A stretch of DNA of 64,000 bases, taken from contig JALHMJ010000001.1 in the NCBI GenBank assembly GCA_022844105.1, forward strand, positions 323,264-387,263, written 5' to 3'. The notes below the pieces were generated by a model. That model was not told the origin of the DNA, ran no database searches, and saw nothing but the letters and a program-made list of their open reading frames with translations. Positions 46,601-55,236 of the stretch are shown in pieces. Position 1 is the first letter of the stretch; each line of letters starts with the position of its first letter. The stretch is from Hyphomicrobium sp. (GTDB taxonomy: Bacteria; Pseudomonadota; Alphaproteobacteria; Rhizobiales; Hyphomicrobiaceae). The position numbers and the translations under genes are program-made.

Positions 46601-47179
46601 GGCGAGGAACAGTCCGGCCATATCCGCGAAGTCGGGTTCGAACTCTATCAGTCGATGCTGGAAGAGGCCGTCGCGGCCATGAAGGGCGGCGACTTTGTCG
46701 AGGCTCAGGACAAATGGAGCCCGGAAATCGCGCTCGGCATGCCGGTGTTGATCCCGGAAGCCTACGTCGCTGACCTGCAGCTCCGGCTCGGGCTATACCG
46801 GCGGTTGTCGTCGCTGGAAACACGCGCGGATATCGATGCGTTCGCGGCCGAATTGGTCGATCGCTTCGGCGAGTTGCCCGATGAGGTGCGCTACCTCCTC
46901 GACGTCATGGAGATCAAGGGTCTTTGTCGCGCGGCCAACATCGCCAAGGTCGATGCGGGTCCCAAGGGTGCGGTGATCACGTTCCGCAAAAACGATTTTG
47001 CCAATGCGGCCGGACTTGCGCAGTTCCTGCATGCGGAGCGGACGCGGGCGAAAATGCAGACCGATCACAAGATCGTCTTTCGCGGTGATTTCGATACGGC
47101 GCTGGAACGCATCAAGGGCGTCCGCGTGCTCGTTGCGTCACTGGCGCGGATCGCGGGTGAAGCGAAGAAAGCGGCTTAG
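43700..47179 (+). CDS. mfd: Transcription-repair coupling factor Mfd
   Basis: Removes RNA polymerase stalled at DNA damage and recruits UvrA. The 1,159-residue protein has a UvrB-like N-terminal part (FPAWDTVPYDRVSPNSDI, FAVRGGILDLFSPG), the RNA polymerase interaction domain around SVGDLVVHADHGIGRFAGL, the RecG-like translocase with motif I CGDVGFGKTEVALRAAF and motif II VVDEEQHFGVTHKERL, TRG-type motifs after QLRGRVGRSKR, and the C-terminal TRCF domain. I use the ATG at 43700; a TTG nine bases earlier is possible. It follows sdhE and has no clear intrinsic terminator, only the repeat cluster at 47191-47256. Confidence 0.97.
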   Translation: MTVKHDTILCGVPEGLDALVLSGLVQEAGSSAGAGLHLHIARDDRRTEEIEQALRFFAPKVKVIPFPAWDTVPYDRVSPNSDIIAKRITALARLAHGGRKDPTIVLTTVNAVLQKVPPRQFIKNAMKSMAPGQRIDMGELTRRLALAGYTRSSTVMEPGEFAVRGGILDLFSPGRQTPIRLDFFGDTIESIKSFDIETQRSLKPVPKVVLMPVSEVAFGEHPIALFRRRYVELFGGATGDDPLYEAVSAGRRFQGQEHWLPFYHEKMEALFDYMPGVKVSFDHHAEDVVVSRFEQIGEHYEARVEGLESKTFGAEPYKPVPPEQLFLDAKAWAQALSGHEIVRLTAFEQAEGPNVRSLHAKKGKTFALERQNPDINVFDAVVDTIRALQASKRRVMVVTWTPGARERLSHLLAEHGLKDVRKVDSYDEALALPGDATALGVLGIEEGFETPTLAVIGEQDILGDRLVRPRRKPKRAASVLTEATSLSVGDLVVHADHGIGRFAGLKTITALGAPHDCLELIYAGGDKLYLPVENIELLSRFGSDEGDGQLDRLGGGAWQSRKARLKNRLREIAGELIKIAALRQLKEAPAVSPPAGAWDEFVARFPYEETEDQALSIESVLADLASGRPMDRLVCGDVGFGKTEVALRAAFVAALNGMQVAVVVPTTLLARQHFKTFSDRFQGLPVKVAQASRLVSTKDLAEVKAGLKAGTIDIVVGTHALLGKAIEFARLGLIVVDEEQHFGVTHKERLKKLREDVHVLTLSATPIPRTLQLALTGVRELSLITTPPVDRLAVRTFISPFDPVILADALKRERARGGQSFYVVPRIADLDEVAEFLREVVPDLKVARAHGQLTPTELEDIMTAFYEGQYDILLSTAIVESGLDVPNANTLIVHRADMFGLSALYQLRGRVGRSKRRAYAYFTTPPNRVLTEGADKRLKVLQSLDTLGAGFSLASHDLDIRGAGNLLGEEQSGHIREVGFELYQSMLEEAVAAMKGGDFVEAQDKWSPEIALGMPVLIPEAYVADLQLRLGLYRRLSSLETRADIDAFAAELVDRFGELPDEVRYLLDVMEIKGLCRAANIAKVDAGPKGAVITFRKNDFANAAGLAQFLHAERTRAKMQTDHKIVFRGDFDTALERIKGVRVLVASLARIAGEAKKAA

Positions 47180-47190
47180 AGCTTTGTTTG

Positions 47191-47256
47191 GCGCTCGGCG
47201 ACTGGGTTTTTTGAGGCGCTCGGCGACTCCCCTTGGGGGAGCCGGCCGCCGAGCGC
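47191..47256. repeat. Repeat cluster between mfd and the acyl-CoA ligase gene
   Basis: GCGCTCGGCG occurs twice in direct orientation (47191-47200 and 47216-47225), and its complement CGCCGAGCGC follows at 47247-47256, giving a 10-bp inverted repeat that encloses CTCCCC/GGGGAG (47227-47241). A TTTTTT run lies between the direct copies. It may act as a transcriptional barrier between the convergent genes. Confidence 0.55.
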
Positions 47257-47262
47257 GGGGTA

Positions 47263-48831
47263 TCAAGCAGAGTGCTCGTGCCGGGCCTTGTAGGTCTTTT
47301 GCAGCTCGCTGCGTTTGACTTTGCCATTGGGTGTGCGCGGCAGGGCGTCAACGATGACGATCTCGCGCGGGCACTTGTATTGCGCGAGGCGTTCCTTGGC
47401 GAAATGGACGACATCGGCGGGGTCGGGTGTGTGGCCGGGTTTGGCGACGAGGAATGCGCCGATGACGGTGACGCCTTCGCGCGGGCTGATTTCGGCGCAG
47501 GCGACTTCAGCGATGTCGGGATGCTGAGCGAGCGCGGTTTCAACTTCCAAAGGCGACACGCGGTAGCCGAGAGCCTTCATCACGTCATTGGCGCGACCCT
47601 GGTGGAAGACGTAGCCATCGGCATCGATGACACCGAGATCGCCGCCGAGGAACCATTCGCCGCGGTAGACTTCGGCCTCTTCGTCGGTGCGGTTCCAGTA
47701 GCCCAGCATCAGGCCCGGATCGGAGCGATGAACGGCGAGGAGGCCTTCGTGTCCGGGCGGGAGCGGATCGGTGCCGCCCTCGACGGGCAGGATCGCAACG
47801 CGCCGGCCGGGCTGGCCGCGACCGGGCGAGCCGTCTTTGCGAACCATGCCGGGGCTGGTCGAGACGTAGGTCGAGATCTCGCTCATGCCGAGGGCTTCGT
47901 AGATCTCAGTTCCCGTGCGGGCCTGCCAATCTCCGAAAAGCGAGGCGGCAGGGGATTCCCCGGCGATCAATCCATGACGTAAGGGGCGCACGTCGATGGG
48001 TCCGGGCGGGGCATATTTCATGATCTGGCGGAAGAGACCGGGAACGGCGGCAAACAAAGTGGCGCCGCTTTTGCGGATGATGGCGGGCCAGGCTTGGGGT
48101 GTCTTGTCGCCCACGAAAATCGTCGCTGTGACCCCATTGGCCCAAGGGTCGATGAGGCCGGTGCCGAGCGTGTAGGTCCAGTTGAAAGCGCCCGCGTGTA
48201 ACATGATGTCGTCGGGCCGGATGCCGTACCAGCCCTGATAGGTTCGAGAACGACCCAGAGCCACGCGATGGGCATGCACGACACCTTTCGGGCGCGCGGT
48301 GGTACCGGACGTGTAGAGGAGATAGGCGGGGTCTTCGGCGCGCGTATCGGCATAGGCGGCGCGGCGCGGGTGACGGATCATTTCGCGCACGGCCGCCTCT
48401 TCGAGCACAAGCACGTCCGCCGGGATCGTTCCGCGCGGGAGCTGTGGGGCGAGGGCCACCGCACGGGGTGCGCTGTCGAGCATCAGGAATTCGGCTTCGG
48501 CCGCGGTGAGCTGGCTCGACGTCGCAACGGCGATAAGGCCGGCGGCAATCGCTGCGAAGTAGAGGATCGGGTAGGTGCTGGTGTTATCAAGGCGGATCAG
48601 GATGCGATCGCCGGGCTTGAGGCCATGATCTTCCAGCGCGGCGGCGAGGCGAAGGACGGCGTCTTCGAGTTCGGCGAAAGACCAGATTTCGAGCGCAGGC
48701 GTGCCGGGCGCCGGATCATCGATGACCACGAGGGCGGGCTTCGAAGGCAGCTGCGTGGCCTGGGCAGCCAAGCAATAGCGCGCCATGTTGAAGCGCTCGG
48801 GGATGACGAGAGGCGGCAGGGCGGTGGTCAT
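47263..48831 (-). CDS. AMP-forming acyl-CoA synthetase (benzoate/2-aminobenzoate-CoA ligase-like)
   Basis: A 522-residue class I adenylate-forming enzyme that would activate a carboxylic acid with ATP and CoA. The P-loop YLLYTSGTTARPKGVVHAHR, the A5 motif YEALGMSEIS, A7/A8 in FLGGDLGVIDADGYVFHQGR and ANDVMKALGYRVSP, and the C-terminal catalytic lysine in PRTPNGKVKRSEL are all present. Sequence style is closest to aromatic acid and medium-chain acid ligases, but the substrate is not fixed by motifs. The start at 48831 is chosen by family N-terminus; the frame continues upstream into the neighbouring gene region. It follows the peptide-binding protein gene by 44 bases on the same strand. Confidence 0.87.
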   Translation of the reverse strand: MTTALPPLVIPERFNMARYCLAAQATQLPSKPALVVIDDPAPGTPALEIWSFAELEDAVLRLAAALEDHGLKPGDRILIRLDNTSTYPILYFAAIAAGLIAVATSSQLTAAEAEFLMLDSAPRAVALAPQLPRGTIPADVLVLEEAAVREMIRHPRRAAYADTRAEDPAYLLYTSGTTARPKGVVHAHRVALGRSRTYQGWYGIRPDDIMLHAGAFNWTYTLGTGLIDPWANGVTATIFVGDKTPQAWPAIIRKSGATLFAAVPGLFRQIMKYAPPGPIDVRPLRHGLIAGESPAASLFGDWQARTGTEIYEALGMSEISTYVSTSPGMVRKDGSPGRGQPGRRVAILPVEGGTDPLPPGHEGLLAVHRSDPGLMLGYWNRTDEEAEVYRGEWFLGGDLGVIDADGYVFHQGRANDVMKALGYRVSPLEVETALAQHPDIAEVACAEISPREGVTVIGAFLVAKPGHTPDPADVVHFAKERLAQYKCPREIVIVDALPRTPNGKVKRSELQKTYKARHEHSA

Positions 48832-48875
48832 GGCGGATTGATCAGAACCGGAAAGTGGTTGGCGACATTGCGCGG

Positions 48876-50723
48876 CTAGTTCTGCCCGTCTATCCACCAC
48901 GTGTCGAGATTGTATCCCCAGAGGGGGAACCGCTCGGGCGCGCGGAGTTGCTTCCAGTGTGCAATCCACTGGCGCGAGGCATGGAACAGCGGGATCACGT
49001 AGTCGCCCGAAAGGAGCACGCGATCAAGCGCGCGTACGGCCGATGTGAAGTCGTCGTCGGATTTGGCTTCGAGCAGGTGGTTGATCATGGCATCGACGGC
49101 GGGGTTTTTCACGCCGACGAAATTGAACGATCCCGGCGTGTCAGCGGTGCGGCTGTCCCAACGGAATATCTGCTCGTTGCCGGGCGACAGGGAGGACGGC
49201 CAGGCGGTCTGGATCATGTCGTAATCGTAGTCTTTCAGGCGCGACTGGTATTGTGCGCTGTCGACGACGCGCAGGCGGGCGGCGATACCGAGCTTGGCCA
49301 GATCGGAGACGTAGCTGGCGATCAGCCGTTGCTGAGCGGTCGAGCCGGCCAGAATTTCAAAGGTTAACGGCTGGCGGGTCTGCTTGTGCACGAGGCGGCC
49401 GGCATCGATAACGAAGCCGGCTTCACTGAAGAGCCGGAAGGCTTCGCGGGCATTTTCGCGGTTGTGGCCGGTGCCGTCGCTGACCGGCACGCGGTGGCGG
49501 CCTTCCATGATGTCGGTGCGCACCGCGCCTGGAAAGGGAGCGAGCATTTCGCGCTCGCGGGCATCGGCCGGCTTGCCGGCTGACGAAAGATACGAGCGCT
49601 CGAAGAAGCTCTCGGTGCGCTTGTAGAGCCCATGATACAGCGTCTTGTTGACCCATTCGAAGTTGAACAGCATCAAGAGCGCCTGGCGGACGCGTGGGTC
49701 CTGGAACACAGGGCGGCGGATGTTGAACGCCAGCGCCGACATCCCGGCCGGCAGACCGGTTTCAATTTCGCGTGTGAGGATGCGGCCGTCGCGCTTGGCT
49801 GGAACATCGTAGCCAGATGACCACAGCTTGGGATCGTCTTCGGTGCGGGCATCAAGCACGCCAGATTTGAAAGCCTCGAACTGCACGCTGATGTCGCGAA
49901 AGTATTCGTAACGGATCTCATCGAAGTTGAAGCGGCCTTTGTTGACGGGCAGGTCACGGCCCCAATAGTCGGGGTTGCGGCGATAGGTGATCGAGCGTCC
50001 GGCATCGACGGCGGCGATCGTGTAAGGTCCCGAGCCGATGATCGGGACAAGGGTCGTGCGCTCGAAATTCTCCGGCGTCAGCAAATGCTTGGGGAGCACG
50101 GGCATGGAAGCCATGATGAGCGGCATTTCCCGATCGCCGCTGTCGTCAAAAACAAATTTCACCGCTAAGTCGGAGAGGCGCTCGGTGCGGACGACTTTTT
50201 TGTATGAATTGCGATGGTTGGGACGGCCCCGGGCCCGCAGTGTTTCCATCGAGAATATCACGTCGTCGGCGGTCACCGCAGCGCCGTCGGAAAAACGCGC
50301 GGCCGGATCGAGATGGAAGGTCACGGATGCCCGGTCTTCGGGCACCTCGATGGTTTTGGCAATCAAGCCGTACATCGTGAACGGCTCGTCGAGGCCGCGC
50401 GCCATGAGCGTCTCGTAGACCCATTCGCGAATACCGGCCACCGGCTCGCCGCGAATAATAAGCGGGTTCAGCGTATCGAATGAACCCGTTTGCCCGAGAA
50501 CGACCCGGCCGCCTTTTGGAGCGTTGGGATCTGCATAATCAAAGTGGGTAAAGCCGGCGGCGTACTTTGGCGTGCCGTGCATAGACAGGGCGTGCGCACC
50601 TGCGTCCGCAGCGGCAGGATTGACCGAAGTCAGGCATGAGGCTGCGAGTGCCAGAAACAGGGCGGCGGCCCGAATTGATGGACGCGGGCGCCAAGGGTCA
50701 GTCGAGCGCTGGGAGCGCGTCAT
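48876..50723 (-). CDS. ABC transporter periplasmic peptide-binding protein (family 5, YejA-like)
   Basis: A 615-residue periplasmic binding protein. The signal peptide follows an Arg-rich N-terminus and ends near ADA. Mature signatures are FDYADPNAPKGGRVVLGQTGSFDTLNPLIIRG (split), the family 5 region AKTIEVPEDRASVTFHLDPAARFSDG in parts, and late motifs typical of YejA-like microcin-C/oligopeptide binders. The start at 50723 has GGAG in front. No permease or ATPase genes adjoin it; the downstream neighbour is an acyl-CoA ligase, so it is an orphan binding protein that must use a transporter encoded elsewhere. Ligand is unknown. Confidence 0.87.
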   Translation of the reverse strand: MTRSQRSTDPWRPRPSIRAAALFLALAASCLTSVNPAAADAGAHALSMHGTPKYAAGFTHFDYADPNAPKGGRVVLGQTGSFDTLNPLIIRGEPVAGIREWVYETLMARGLDEPFTMYGLIAKTIEVPEDRASVTFHLDPAARFSDGAAVTADDVIFSMETLRARGRPNHRNSYKKVVRTERLSDLAVKFVFDDSGDREMPLIMASMPVLPKHLLTPENFERTTLVPIIGSGPYTIAAVDAGRSITYRRNPDYWGRDLPVNKGRFNFDEIRYEYFRDISVQFEAFKSGVLDARTEDDPKLWSSGYDVPAKRDGRILTREIETGLPAGMSALAFNIRRPVFQDPRVRQALLMLFNFEWVNKTLYHGLYKRTESFFERSYLSSAGKPADAREREMLAPFPGAVRTDIMEGRHRVPVSDGTGHNRENAREAFRLFSEAGFVIDAGRLVHKQTRQPLTFEILAGSTAQQRLIASYVSDLAKLGIAARLRVVDSAQYQSRLKDYDYDMIQTAWPSSLSPGNEQIFRWDSRTADTPGSFNFVGVKNPAVDAMINHLLEAKSDDDFTSAVRALDRVLLSGDYVIPLFHASRQWIAHWKQLRAPERFPLWGYNLDTWWIDGQN

Positions 50724-51079
50724 CGGGTCTCCGGTGATAGTGGGCCGGGCAGCCAAGCCAGTGAGCCTACCGCCGGGCGGCACATTTAGCACAGCCTTCC
50801 CACACGGTTAGTCGATATTGATGACGGGCAAAGGCGACCGATCCGTGGCCGGTTTGCAACGTCCGGTCTTGTACCCATGCGGCGCCCGGGCTGCCCATCC
50901 TCCCGGTCACGGGATTGCCGCAATCCGAGCCTTACTGCGCCTCCGCTGGCGCAGGGGCGCTTGAGGGCGTTCAGGTTCGACAAACCCGTCGGTCGGACCA
51001 GTATCTCAATGACCCTTCGAGCGCGCCGTGAAGGGGTGGAGCTGCGCAATGCGGCTCAGATAGAAAGGTCGATTTTCCC
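50724..51079. promoter_or_regulatory. Divergent promoter region between the binding-protein gene and ialB
   Basis: 356 bases with no supportable gene. The only promoter-like pair on the plus strand is TTCGAC (50976-50981) and AGTATC (51000-51005), 18 bases apart, weak in the -10. AAAGGTCG, a fair ribosome-binding site, lies 8-15 bases before the ialB start. Nothing else stands out. Confidence 0.35.
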
Positions 51080-51910
51080 ATGGCACACGCTGGAACGTTT
51101 GGTTTGAGTTCGTTGAGCGCGGTTGCCGCTGCTCTCGTGATCGCGGGATCGCCCGCGATGGCGCAGGAAAAACCTGCCGCGGCTCCGGCCAAGCCGGCTG
51201 CTGCTGCGGCCGCTCCAGCTGCGAAGGGTGGAGCTGCCAACAAGAGTGCTTGGGTCAAACTGTGTGAGAAAACGCCGCTTGTAAAAAAGGGCGCTGACGG
51301 CAAGGACGTGAAGGAAGAAAAAGACATCTGCCTGACGCATCATGAGCGGCTCGACGGCAATTCGGGAATGGTTCTGGTATCGGCCGCCATTCGCGAAGTG
51401 CAGGGGCAGGAAAAGAAGCATCTGATGATCATGGTCCCGCTCGGCATGGCTTTGCCACCGGGCTTGCGCGCTGCCGTATACACGAAAGATCAGTGGGCGA
51501 AAATCGCCAAGAATGAAAAGGTCGACGACAAGGAACTGAAGCCCGTCGACCTCAAGTATTCGCTCTGTCATGCATCAGGCTGCACCGCCGAGATCGAAGC
51601 GGAACAATCGATCCTTGATCAGCTCAAGGCCGGCGGTGGTTTGATGGTGGTTGCCATGAACGCTGCGGCGCAGCCGATTGGTTTCCCCGTGCCTCTGGAT
51701 GGATTCGGCGACGCGTTCGGCGGCAAGCCGATCGATAATGCCGAATACAAAAAAGCGCGCGGCCAGTTGATGGCGCAAATTCGCGATCGCCAGAGGGCCG
51801 CGATCGACAAGTTCAAGGCCGAGCAGTTGAAGAAAATCCCGACGGATGTTCCTGGCGCGCCGCCAACGACGACGGGTTCGGCTCCTGCGAAGCCCGCCGC
51901 GAAGCCTTAA
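51080..51910 (+). CDS. Invasion-associated locus B (IalB) family protein
   Basis: Exported protein of 276 residues. The signal peptide ends at AMA-QE. An Ala/Pro linker leads to the IalB domain: WVKLCEKTPLVKKGADGK, ICLTHHERLDGNSGMVLVSAAIRE split, LMIMVPLGMALPPGLRAAVY, CHASGCTAEIEAE, with four cysteines likely forming two disulfides, and MVVAMNAAAQPIGFPVPLDGF near the end. The family is widespread in free-living alphaproteobacteria and was named from Bartonella, so the name does not imply pathogenicity here. A perfect 12-bp bidirectional terminator follows at 51933-51967. Confidence 0.88.
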   Translation: MAHAGTFGLSSLSAVAAALVIAGSPAMAQEKPAAAPAKPAAAAAAPAAKGGAANKSAWVKLCEKTPLVKKGADGKDVKEEKDICLTHHERLDGNSGMVLVSAAIREVQGQEKKHLMIMVPLGMALPPGLRAAVYTKDQWAKIAKNEKVDDKELKPVDLKYSLCHASGCTAEIEAEQSILDQLKAGGGLMVVAMNAAAQPIGFPVPLDGFGDAFGGKPIDNAEYKKARGQLMAQIRDRQRAAIDKFKAEQLKKIPTDVPGAPPTTTGSAPAKPAAKP

Positions 51911-51932
51911 GCGGAGCGCTTATGTGCGCCAC

Positions 51933-51967
51933 AAAAAACCGCCCGGCGATCAGCTGGGCGGTTTTTT
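51933..51967. terminator. Bidirectional intrinsic terminator
   Basis: AAAAAACCGCCC (51933-51944) and GGGCGGTTTTTT (51956-51967) pair perfectly with an 11-base loop, giving T-runs on both strands. It serves the convergent ialB and hspQ genes. Confidence 0.9.
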
Positions 51968-51991
51968 CATGTCTGGGGTGCGCCGAAGAGT

Positions 51992-52720
51992 TCAGTTGAG
52001 CATCGACATGAACACCGGCCGGTAGCGGCCATCTTCTTCCTCGATGAAATATTCAGGTATCTGCGGGTGCCGCACGGGAACCCCGGTGGTGTCGGGGAGC
52101 AAATTCTGCTCCGACACGTAGGCGATGTACTCGGTCTCGGCGTTTTCGGCGAGCAGGTGATAAAACGGCTGGTTCTTTTTGGGCCGCATCTGTTCGGGGA
52201 TCGACAACCACCAATCATCGGTATTGGCGAATACGGGGTCGATGTCGAAGACCACGCCGCGAAATGGGTAGAACTTATGGCGCACGACGTCGCCGACTGC
52301 AAAACGCGCCTCGGAGACGGGCGACGTCCGGGACTTACGCTTGGCCGCAGCGGAATGCCGCAAGCGTGGGCGGGAAATGGGCGCTGGCTCGGCATCGCGT
52401 GATCGAGGCGACGTTGCTTTTGCAGCCACTGCCGTTTTAACGGGCTTTGCGGGGGCTGCAACCGGTTTGGAATTACGCTTCAACTTCACTTTGATTTTTT
52501 CGGCGGCCTTGGCCGCGCCGAATGGAGCGGCTCGATTGGCGCGTGGTTTAGCCTTGTCGGCCTTCAGGTCAGCCGGCGGCTTGGCGCCGGGTTTGTCGAC
52601 CTGATCCTTGGCCGAAGCCGGCCCTTTACGCTTTGCACTCATGGGTGAATTACGCGCCGCACGAGGGGCGCGTGTCAAGGGACCGCGGCGCTTATGCTTC
52701 ATGGTTGAGTACCGGCGCAT
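51992..52720 (-). CDS. hspQ: HspQ (hemimethylated-DNA-binding/YccV) domain protein with a long basic N-terminus
   Basis: A 242-residue protein. The C-terminal 105 residues, from about 137, are an HspQ domain (FAVGDVVRHKFYPFRGVVFD, LSIPEQMRPKKNQPFYHLL, YVSEQNLLPD), which in enterobacteria is a specificity factor for Lon and binds hemimethylated oriC. The first 136 residues are Lys/Ala/Pro-rich with almost no acidic runs, like histone H1 tails or linker proteins. The ATG overlaps the TAA of the malyl-CoA lyase gene as TAATG, pointing to translational coupling; ATGs at 52702 and 52642 would trim but not remove the basic region. Function in this lineage is inferred from the domain only. Confidence 0.75.
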   Translation of the reverse strand: MRRYSTMKHKRRGPLTRAPRAARNSPMSAKRKGPASAKDQVDKPGAKPPADLKADKAKPRANRAAPFGAAKAAEKIKVKLKRNSKPVAAPAKPVKTAVAAKATSPRSRDAEPAPISRPRLRHSAAAKRKSRTSPVSEARFAVGDVVRHKFYPFRGVVFDIDPVFANTDDWWLSIPEQMRPKKNQPFYHLLAENAETEYIAYVSEQNLLPDTTGVPVRHPQIPEYFIEEEDGRYRPVFMSMLN

Positions 52721-53772
52721 TAAAAACCATATGCCGCGGCACGGGCCGGGTCCTTAGAGGCGACCAGTCGCGCCAGATCAACGATGACTTTGGCCTGCTT
52801 CCAGGTCGCGTCATCCTGCATTTTTCCATCAATCATCACAGCGCCCGTGCCATCCGGCATCGCATCGAGAATTTTGCGGGCGAAGGCGACCTCCTTGGGA
52901 TCGGGAGAAAACACGCGCTTGGCGATATCGATCTGCGAAGGATGCAGCGACCAGGCTCCAAGACAGCCCTGCAGGAAGGCATTGCGGAATTGTGCTTCAC
53001 AGGCCGCGCCGTCGGCAAAGTCTCCGAATGGGCCATAAAACGGCTTCAGCCCATATGACAAACAGGCATCAACCATCTTGCCGACGGTGTAGTGCCAGAG
53101 ATCTTGCTGGTAGAGCATGCGTGGTGCGCCCTGCTCGGTGGGATCCGCCAGGACGCCATAGTCGGGGTGCCCGCCGCCGACGCGCGTGGTCTTCATGCCG
53201 CGTGAGGCGGCAAGATCGGCCGGGCCGAGGCTCATGCCGTGCATGCGCGGGGAGGCCGCCGCAATGTCTTCAACGTTTTTCACGCCTTCGGCGGTTTCGA
53301 GAATCGCGTGGATCAGAATCGGACGGGTAACCTTGTATTTGGCTTCGAGCTGAGCCAGCAACTGATCGAGGTAATGAATATCCCATGGGCCCTCAACCTT
53401 GGGCAGCATGATGACGTCGACTTTGTTACCGGCGTGCTTGACGATTTCGGTGATGTCGTCGAGCATCCACGGTGAATTGAGGCAGTTGATCCGCGTCCAC
53501 AGGCCGGTCTGGCCGAAATCGAACGCATTGGCCATGGAAACGAACCCGGCGCGTGCTTGTTCTTTCTCGCCGACGGCGATGGCGTCCTCGAGGTTGCCGA
53601 GAACGACGTCCACCTGTTGGATCGTGTCCTTCAGTTTGGCGCGAATTTTCTCATTATGCGGCGGAATGAAATGGATCATCCGTTCGATGCGGACAGGCAG
53701 AGCGCGGTAGGGTTCGGGAGCACCGATGGCGAGCGGGGCAAAATGCTTGGCGGGCGTACGCGTGGCGCTCAT
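52720..53772 (-). CDS. mcl: Malyl-CoA lyase (L-malyl-CoA / beta-methylmalyl-CoA type)
   Basis: Cleaves malyl-CoA to glyoxylate and acetyl-CoA in the serine cycle of methylotrophs, or acts in the ethylmalonyl-CoA pathway. The 350-residue HpcH/HpaI-type TIM barrel contains [20 protein letters not shown] with the metal-binding Glu/Asp, [69 protein letters not shown] and [16 protein letters not shown], all characteristic of bacterial MclA/Mcl1. Length is close to the roughly 320-residue family norm with a slightly longer N-terminus. It leads the transcript into hspQ. This gene is the best hint in the window for a serine-cycle or ethylmalonyl-CoA lifestyle. Confidence 0.92.
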   Translation of the reverse strand: MSATRTPAKHFAPLAIGAPEPYRALPVRIERMIHFIPPHNEKIRAKLKDTIQQVDVVLGNLEDAIAVGEKEQARAGFVSMANAFDFGQTGLWTRINCLNSPWMLDDITEIVKHAGNKVDVIMLPKVEGPWDIHYLDQLLAQLEAKYKVTRPILIHAILETAEGVKNVEDIAAASPRMHGMSLGPADLAASRGMKTTRVGGGHPDYGVLADPTEQGAPRMLYQQDLWHYTVGKMVDACLSYGLKPFYGPFGDFADGAACEAQFRNAFLQGCLGAWSLHPSQIDIAKRVFSPDPKEVAFARKILDAMPDGTGAVMIDGKMQDDATWKQAKVIVDLARLVASKDPARAAAYGF

Positions 53773-53963
53773 GTAATTGGGTACCTCTTAAGTCTTGTCG
53801 TGGAGGGATATGGGACGGCGGAAGGTGATTTCGCGGGCACATTAGGCCGGACCCCGCAACTGTCAATCGGCGCATTGGCAGCGTTGGCACCAGCGCAAAT
53901 CGGCTCCATGTCGGGCGTCGGTTGTGGTCTGAAAGCGATCCGGTCGACTTCGGAGGTGCTGGC

Positions 53964-55232
53964 GTGGTGATGCTGACAACACACGGCCTGAAGCGTCGGA
54001 CCGCAGCCCGGAGAATGTTGCTCGCTGCCGGCGTGGCGGCTGTTACCTGCACGCCTGTCGTCACCGAAGCAACATCGAAGCGCACATCGAGCAAGGCCGC
54101 GGCGGTGGTTGAGGTGCGTGCGCGGCCGGGGCCGGCGATGACGCGTGAACGGATACTCGCTTCTGATCCAGAGCGGCTTGAGCGCCTCGGGCGGCATATC
54201 GTGATCGGCTATCACAATCCGTCTAGCGTGAGGGCGCTGGTGGAGAAGAAGGCCATTGCGGGTGTTTTCCTGACCGATCATAACGTGCGCGGGCGCAGGA
54301 TAGATGCTATTCGCGCTGAAATCGATAGCTGGCAGGCCATCCGGGCGACCCAACATCTGCCGCCGCTGATCATTGCCGCCGATCAGGAAGGCGGAGCGGT
54401 CTCGCGGCTTTCACCGCCGCTGGCGCGGCAGCCCGGCCTCGCGCGTGTGCTTGCCAATTTGAAGCCCGACGCGGATGTGAAGGCCGCCGTCGTTGAATAC
54501 GCAAGCAAGCAGGCGGGCGAACTGAAACGCATCGGGGTCAACCTGAATTTCTCGCCCGTGGTCGATCTCAAGATCGATCCGCGGCGACGCAGCGATGGGG
54601 AAACGCAGTTGCGCTATCGGGCGCTGTCGGCCAATCCCAAACTCGTTAGCACTGCTGCCGGGTGGTACTGCGAGACGCTGGCCGCGGACGGCATTTTCTG
54701 CACCATCAAGCATTTTCCCGGTCTTGGCCGCGTCACGCGCGACACGCATCGTCACGCTGGCGACATCAAGGCTCCGGTTCTCGACCTGTACGGGGCGGAC
54801 TGGGTGCCGTTCCGTTCGTTGATGAGCCAGGCGCATGTCGTCACGATGCTTGCCCATGTGCGGCTGCGCGAAGTTGATCCTGTGACGCCGGCGTCTTTTT
54901 CGCGTCCGGTCATTGACGGTTTGATCCGAACGGAGTGGGGACACCAGGGCGTGCTCATCACGGATGATTTGTCGATGGGGGCCGTGACGCAGTCCGCGGA
55001 GGGCGTCGGAGGGGCAGCGGTCAAGGCCCTCAATGCCGGGGCCGATTTGTTGCTCGTGTCATTCAGCGACCGGCATCTTGACGCTGTTTTCACAGCCCTG
55101 ATTGTAGCTGAGCGCAATGGAGACATCGACAAGGAGAAGCGGGCTCAAAGCGGCCAGCGGCTGAACGGTCTACCGGCCGCGCATACGCCATTGCCGGCGA
55201 GCGGTGGCGCGCGAGCGGCGGGACGGCGCTAG
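53964..55232 (+). CDS. Beta-N-acetylhexosaminidase-type glycoside hydrolase family 3 protein
   Basis: A 422-residue protein with an Arg-rich, possibly exported N-terminus (RRTAARRMLLAAGVAAV). The GH3 barrel shows LIIAADQEGGAVSRLSPP, NFSPVVDLKIDP, the KHFPGLG motif with the DTHRH loop that supplies the NagZ-type catalytic Asp-His dyad, VVTMLAHVRL, and the nucleophile segment LITDDLSMGA. NagZ enzymes release GlcNAc from muropeptides; an exported version would act in the periplasm. GGAGG precedes a GTG at 53964 by 7 bases, which I take as start; the ATG at 53970 is equally possible. It diverges from mcl and ends 4 bases from the convergent acyltransferase gene. Confidence 0.85.
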   Translation: MVMLTTHGLKRRTAARRMLLAAGVAAVTCTPVVTEATSKRTSSKAAAVVEVRARPGPAMTRERILASDPERLERLGRHIVIGYHNPSSVRALVEKKAIAGVFLTDHNVRGRRIDAIRAEIDSWQAIRATQHLPPLIIAADQEGGAVSRLSPPLARQPGLARVLANLKPDADVKAAVVEYASKQAGELKRIGVNLNFSPVVDLKIDPRRRSDGETQLRYRALSANPKLVSTAAGWYCETLAADGIFCTIKHFPGLGRVTRDTHRHAGDIKAPVLDLYGADWVPFRSLMSQAHVVTMLAHVRLREVDPVTPASFSRPVIDGLIRTEWGHQGVLITDDLSMGAVTQSAEGVGGAAVKALNAGADLLLVSFSDRHLDAVFTALIVAERNGDIDKEKRAQSGQRLNGLPAAHTPLPASGGARAAGRR

Positions 55233-55236
55233 ATGG

